Shown piece by piece: positions 62,901 through 64,000 of a stretch of DNA of 64,000 nucleotides. The notes beneath the pieces are model-generated. The model searched no databases and was not told the DNA's origin. It was given only the letters and a program-made list of their open reading frames with translations. Source of the stretch: Mesostigma viride (taxonomy: Eukaryota; Streptophyta; Mesostigmatophyceae; Mesostigmatales; Mesostigmataceae); NCBI GenBank assembly GCA_009746045.1, contig RPFO01000389.1, forward strand, positions 1,728,482 through 1,792,481, written 5' to 3'. The position numbers and the translations under genes were made by a program. Numbering within the stretch: the stretch's first letter is position 1; the number at the start of each line of letters is the position of its first letter.

Positions 62901-63477
62901 GGTTGTAGCTGAGTATGTGCAGGCCTCACCGGGGTTGGTCCTGCAGGGTGTTGACTGGGACAAGCCCATCGAGCTAGGGGCTTATTGTGACAGTTCTTTG
63001 CATGCGCGGGTGCTCACCAAGATGCGTGGTAGGTGTGCGGCTGTTAGCTATATCTCAAACGCTGAACAATCTGCGCCATCCTCCATCTTTGCGTGGTTCT
63101 CACGTCTCCACCGCCGTGTGTATGTGGGGTCGGACACCGCCGAGGCGCGTGCGTACTGCGAGGCTGCAAGTGAGCTCGCGTATTTCCACGCGCTACTCTG
63201 CTGGATCCTCAAGCTGGGCGGTCTCACCACACGCATCGATCGCGTCATGCGCACCGACAGCCAAGCGCTGGTGGACTTCATTGAGAACCCCTACGCTCGC
63301 ACGAGAGACCTTGACTTCCTCCGGGTGAAGGAATTTTCTGATGCGCTCCATACCGAGCACGTGGCAGGCGACCAGCATTGCTCGGATGCTCTTACCAAGC
63401 TCTATAGCTCCGCCAAGGCATATACTCTTCTTAGGCACCAAATGAACAATATGTCGCTGGGTCAGCCACAGCACTAG
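59915..63477 (+). pseudogene. pol of copia element 2: IN, PR, RT, RNase H (frameshifted)
   Basis: Pol overlaps the end of gag in the -1 frame. Order seen: integrase zinc finger (HIFFGH...CPQC), IN core (GDVLFWAHM, QMDRQFACL, GIVERAVQEF: D, D, E), an SH3-like C-terminal stretch (DLVWVHKEGPFGKRG), then a retropepsin-like domain (GLLIDTQAQVSIIGA; downstream LLGQPFL), then copia RT (VLDFSKAFLNGD, FVHADD) and RNase H (YCDSS, EARAYCEA, RTDSQALVDF, DALTK). Frame changes lie near 60345, 61565 and before 61711; the RT-RNase H part is open from about 61711 to the stop at 63475-63477. The near-identical LTRs contrast with these lesions. The protease position is unusual. Confidence 0.9.
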
Positions 63478-63696
63478 TTGAGATGTCGTGGAGTGTGAAT
63501 GGCCCCTTGACTCGGGTTTTACCTTGGTAGGTTTTCCCGGTAGCGATGCTCTGGTGTAATTTGTTTGGCTGGGGATTATACCCTCCAAAACCATGTGGGG
63601 CCTAAGGTGCGTTCATGATGGCAAGGCCTGCGCGGCCGTAGTTCTTACAGATTTGAGTACGCAGTCCTATTGCCACATGAAAAAAGAAAGGGCTGG

Positions 63697-64000
63697 AGTT
63701 GCAATCTGTTGCTTGCATGACCGAAATGCGTGTATAAACTGGTGCATGCATAATGGAATGTAAATAAACTCTGTTGAAACAATACTCACAATTGCTGCAC
63801 ACAGCTTGTGTGCATGACCATGGTGGCAGTATAGCCAAGTTGATGCATTATAATTAGTGGTCACGCTGACTGTCGAGCACTGACTGTCGGTCAGGCTGTT
63901 GAAGTCGTGCCAAGGATTGATGAGATAAAACACCCCTTCAGCGGGCAGAAAAATACGGCAATATTCCCTGCTAATGGATATTTGTAAATGGTTCTAGAAG
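63697..64000 (+). repeat. Right LTR of copia element 2 (partial)
   Basis: Matches 49939-50238. A polypurine tract (AAAAAAGAAAGGGCTGG) lies immediately before it at about 63680-63696, as expected for plus-strand priming. Confidence 0.93.

Larger units (their letters stand above)
49939..64000 (+). mobile_element. Copia-type LTR retrotransposon 2 (outer), runs off the window
   Basis: Left LTR starts AGTTGCAATCTG at 49939; the right LTR starts with the same bases at 63697 and is cut by the window end. Over the ~300 shared bases the only difference is a 4-bp repeat of TTGC, so the insertion is young. Between them lie gag (50465-51190 plus 59712-59942) and pol (to 63477). The element is interrupted by copia element 1 at 51191-59706. 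Confidence 0.95.

Overview
This window looks like nuclear DNA of a eukaryote, most likely a green alga (Viridiplantae). The evidence is one clear spliced housekeeping gene (alpha subunit of the nascent-polypeptide-associated complex, 10469-13481, minus strand, plant-like sequence), GT-AG introns in several genes, and TGTAA motifs just downstream of stop codons, as used for polyadenylation in chlorophytes. The species cannot be named from the sequence. There are no rRNA genes, CRISPR arrays, operons or convincing tRNAs.

Most of the window is transposable elements nested in one another. From left to right: microsatellites and one exon of a possible CX9C protein (1-1640); a TTAA-target DNA transposon A (1844-10171) holding an almost complete LINE (4108-10122, minus), which itself holds two short insertions of its own family; the alpha-NAC gene; a 436-bp inverted-repeat element; a decayed PIF/Harbinger transposase (14724-15932); a LINE fragment without reverse transcriptase (16739-19020); a host-like gene with a Tudor-like segment, cut in two by a 14,775-bp CACTA (En/Spm) transposon (19869-34643). 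The CACTA element carries a six-exon TNP2-type transposase (minus), a divergent second gene (plus), and a second TTAA transposon B lying in a transposase intron. Then come a ~175-bp satellite broken by LINE pieces, a second LINE copy (36893-39075), simple repeats, a mosaic of ~1.5-kb repeat units (41658-47127), TTAA transposon C (47541-49430), and a Ty1/copia-type LTR element (49939 to beyond the window end) with a second, different copia-type element (51191-59706, minus) inserted in its gag.

Many of these insertions can be proved inside the window. Target-site duplications are visible (TG for CACTA, TTAA for the DNA family, GCATAGGTAT for the LINE, GTGAC for the inner copia element). Removing the insert restores an open reading frame or matches an uninterrupted relative elsewhere in the window. 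The relative order of events is therefore readable: TTAA element A is older than the LINE, which is older than its two nested fragments; the tandem R repeat is older than TTAA element B; and the outer copia element is older than the inner one.

The most unusual features are: (i) both copia-type elements place a retropepsin-like domain after the integrase and before the reverse transcriptase, unlike the canonical PR-IN-RT order; (ii) their LTRs begin AGTT rather than TG; (iii) the LINE family ends in a conserved 8-bp-stem hairpin plus a (TTAA)n tail, has tandem 5' monomers and couples its two ORFs through an ATGA overlap; (iv) a TTAA transposon family with a PHD-finger exon; and (v) a Tudor-like gene whose frame is restored exactly if the CACTA element is taken out. 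Many elements also carry isolated single-base frameshifts, which may be decay or assembly indels.
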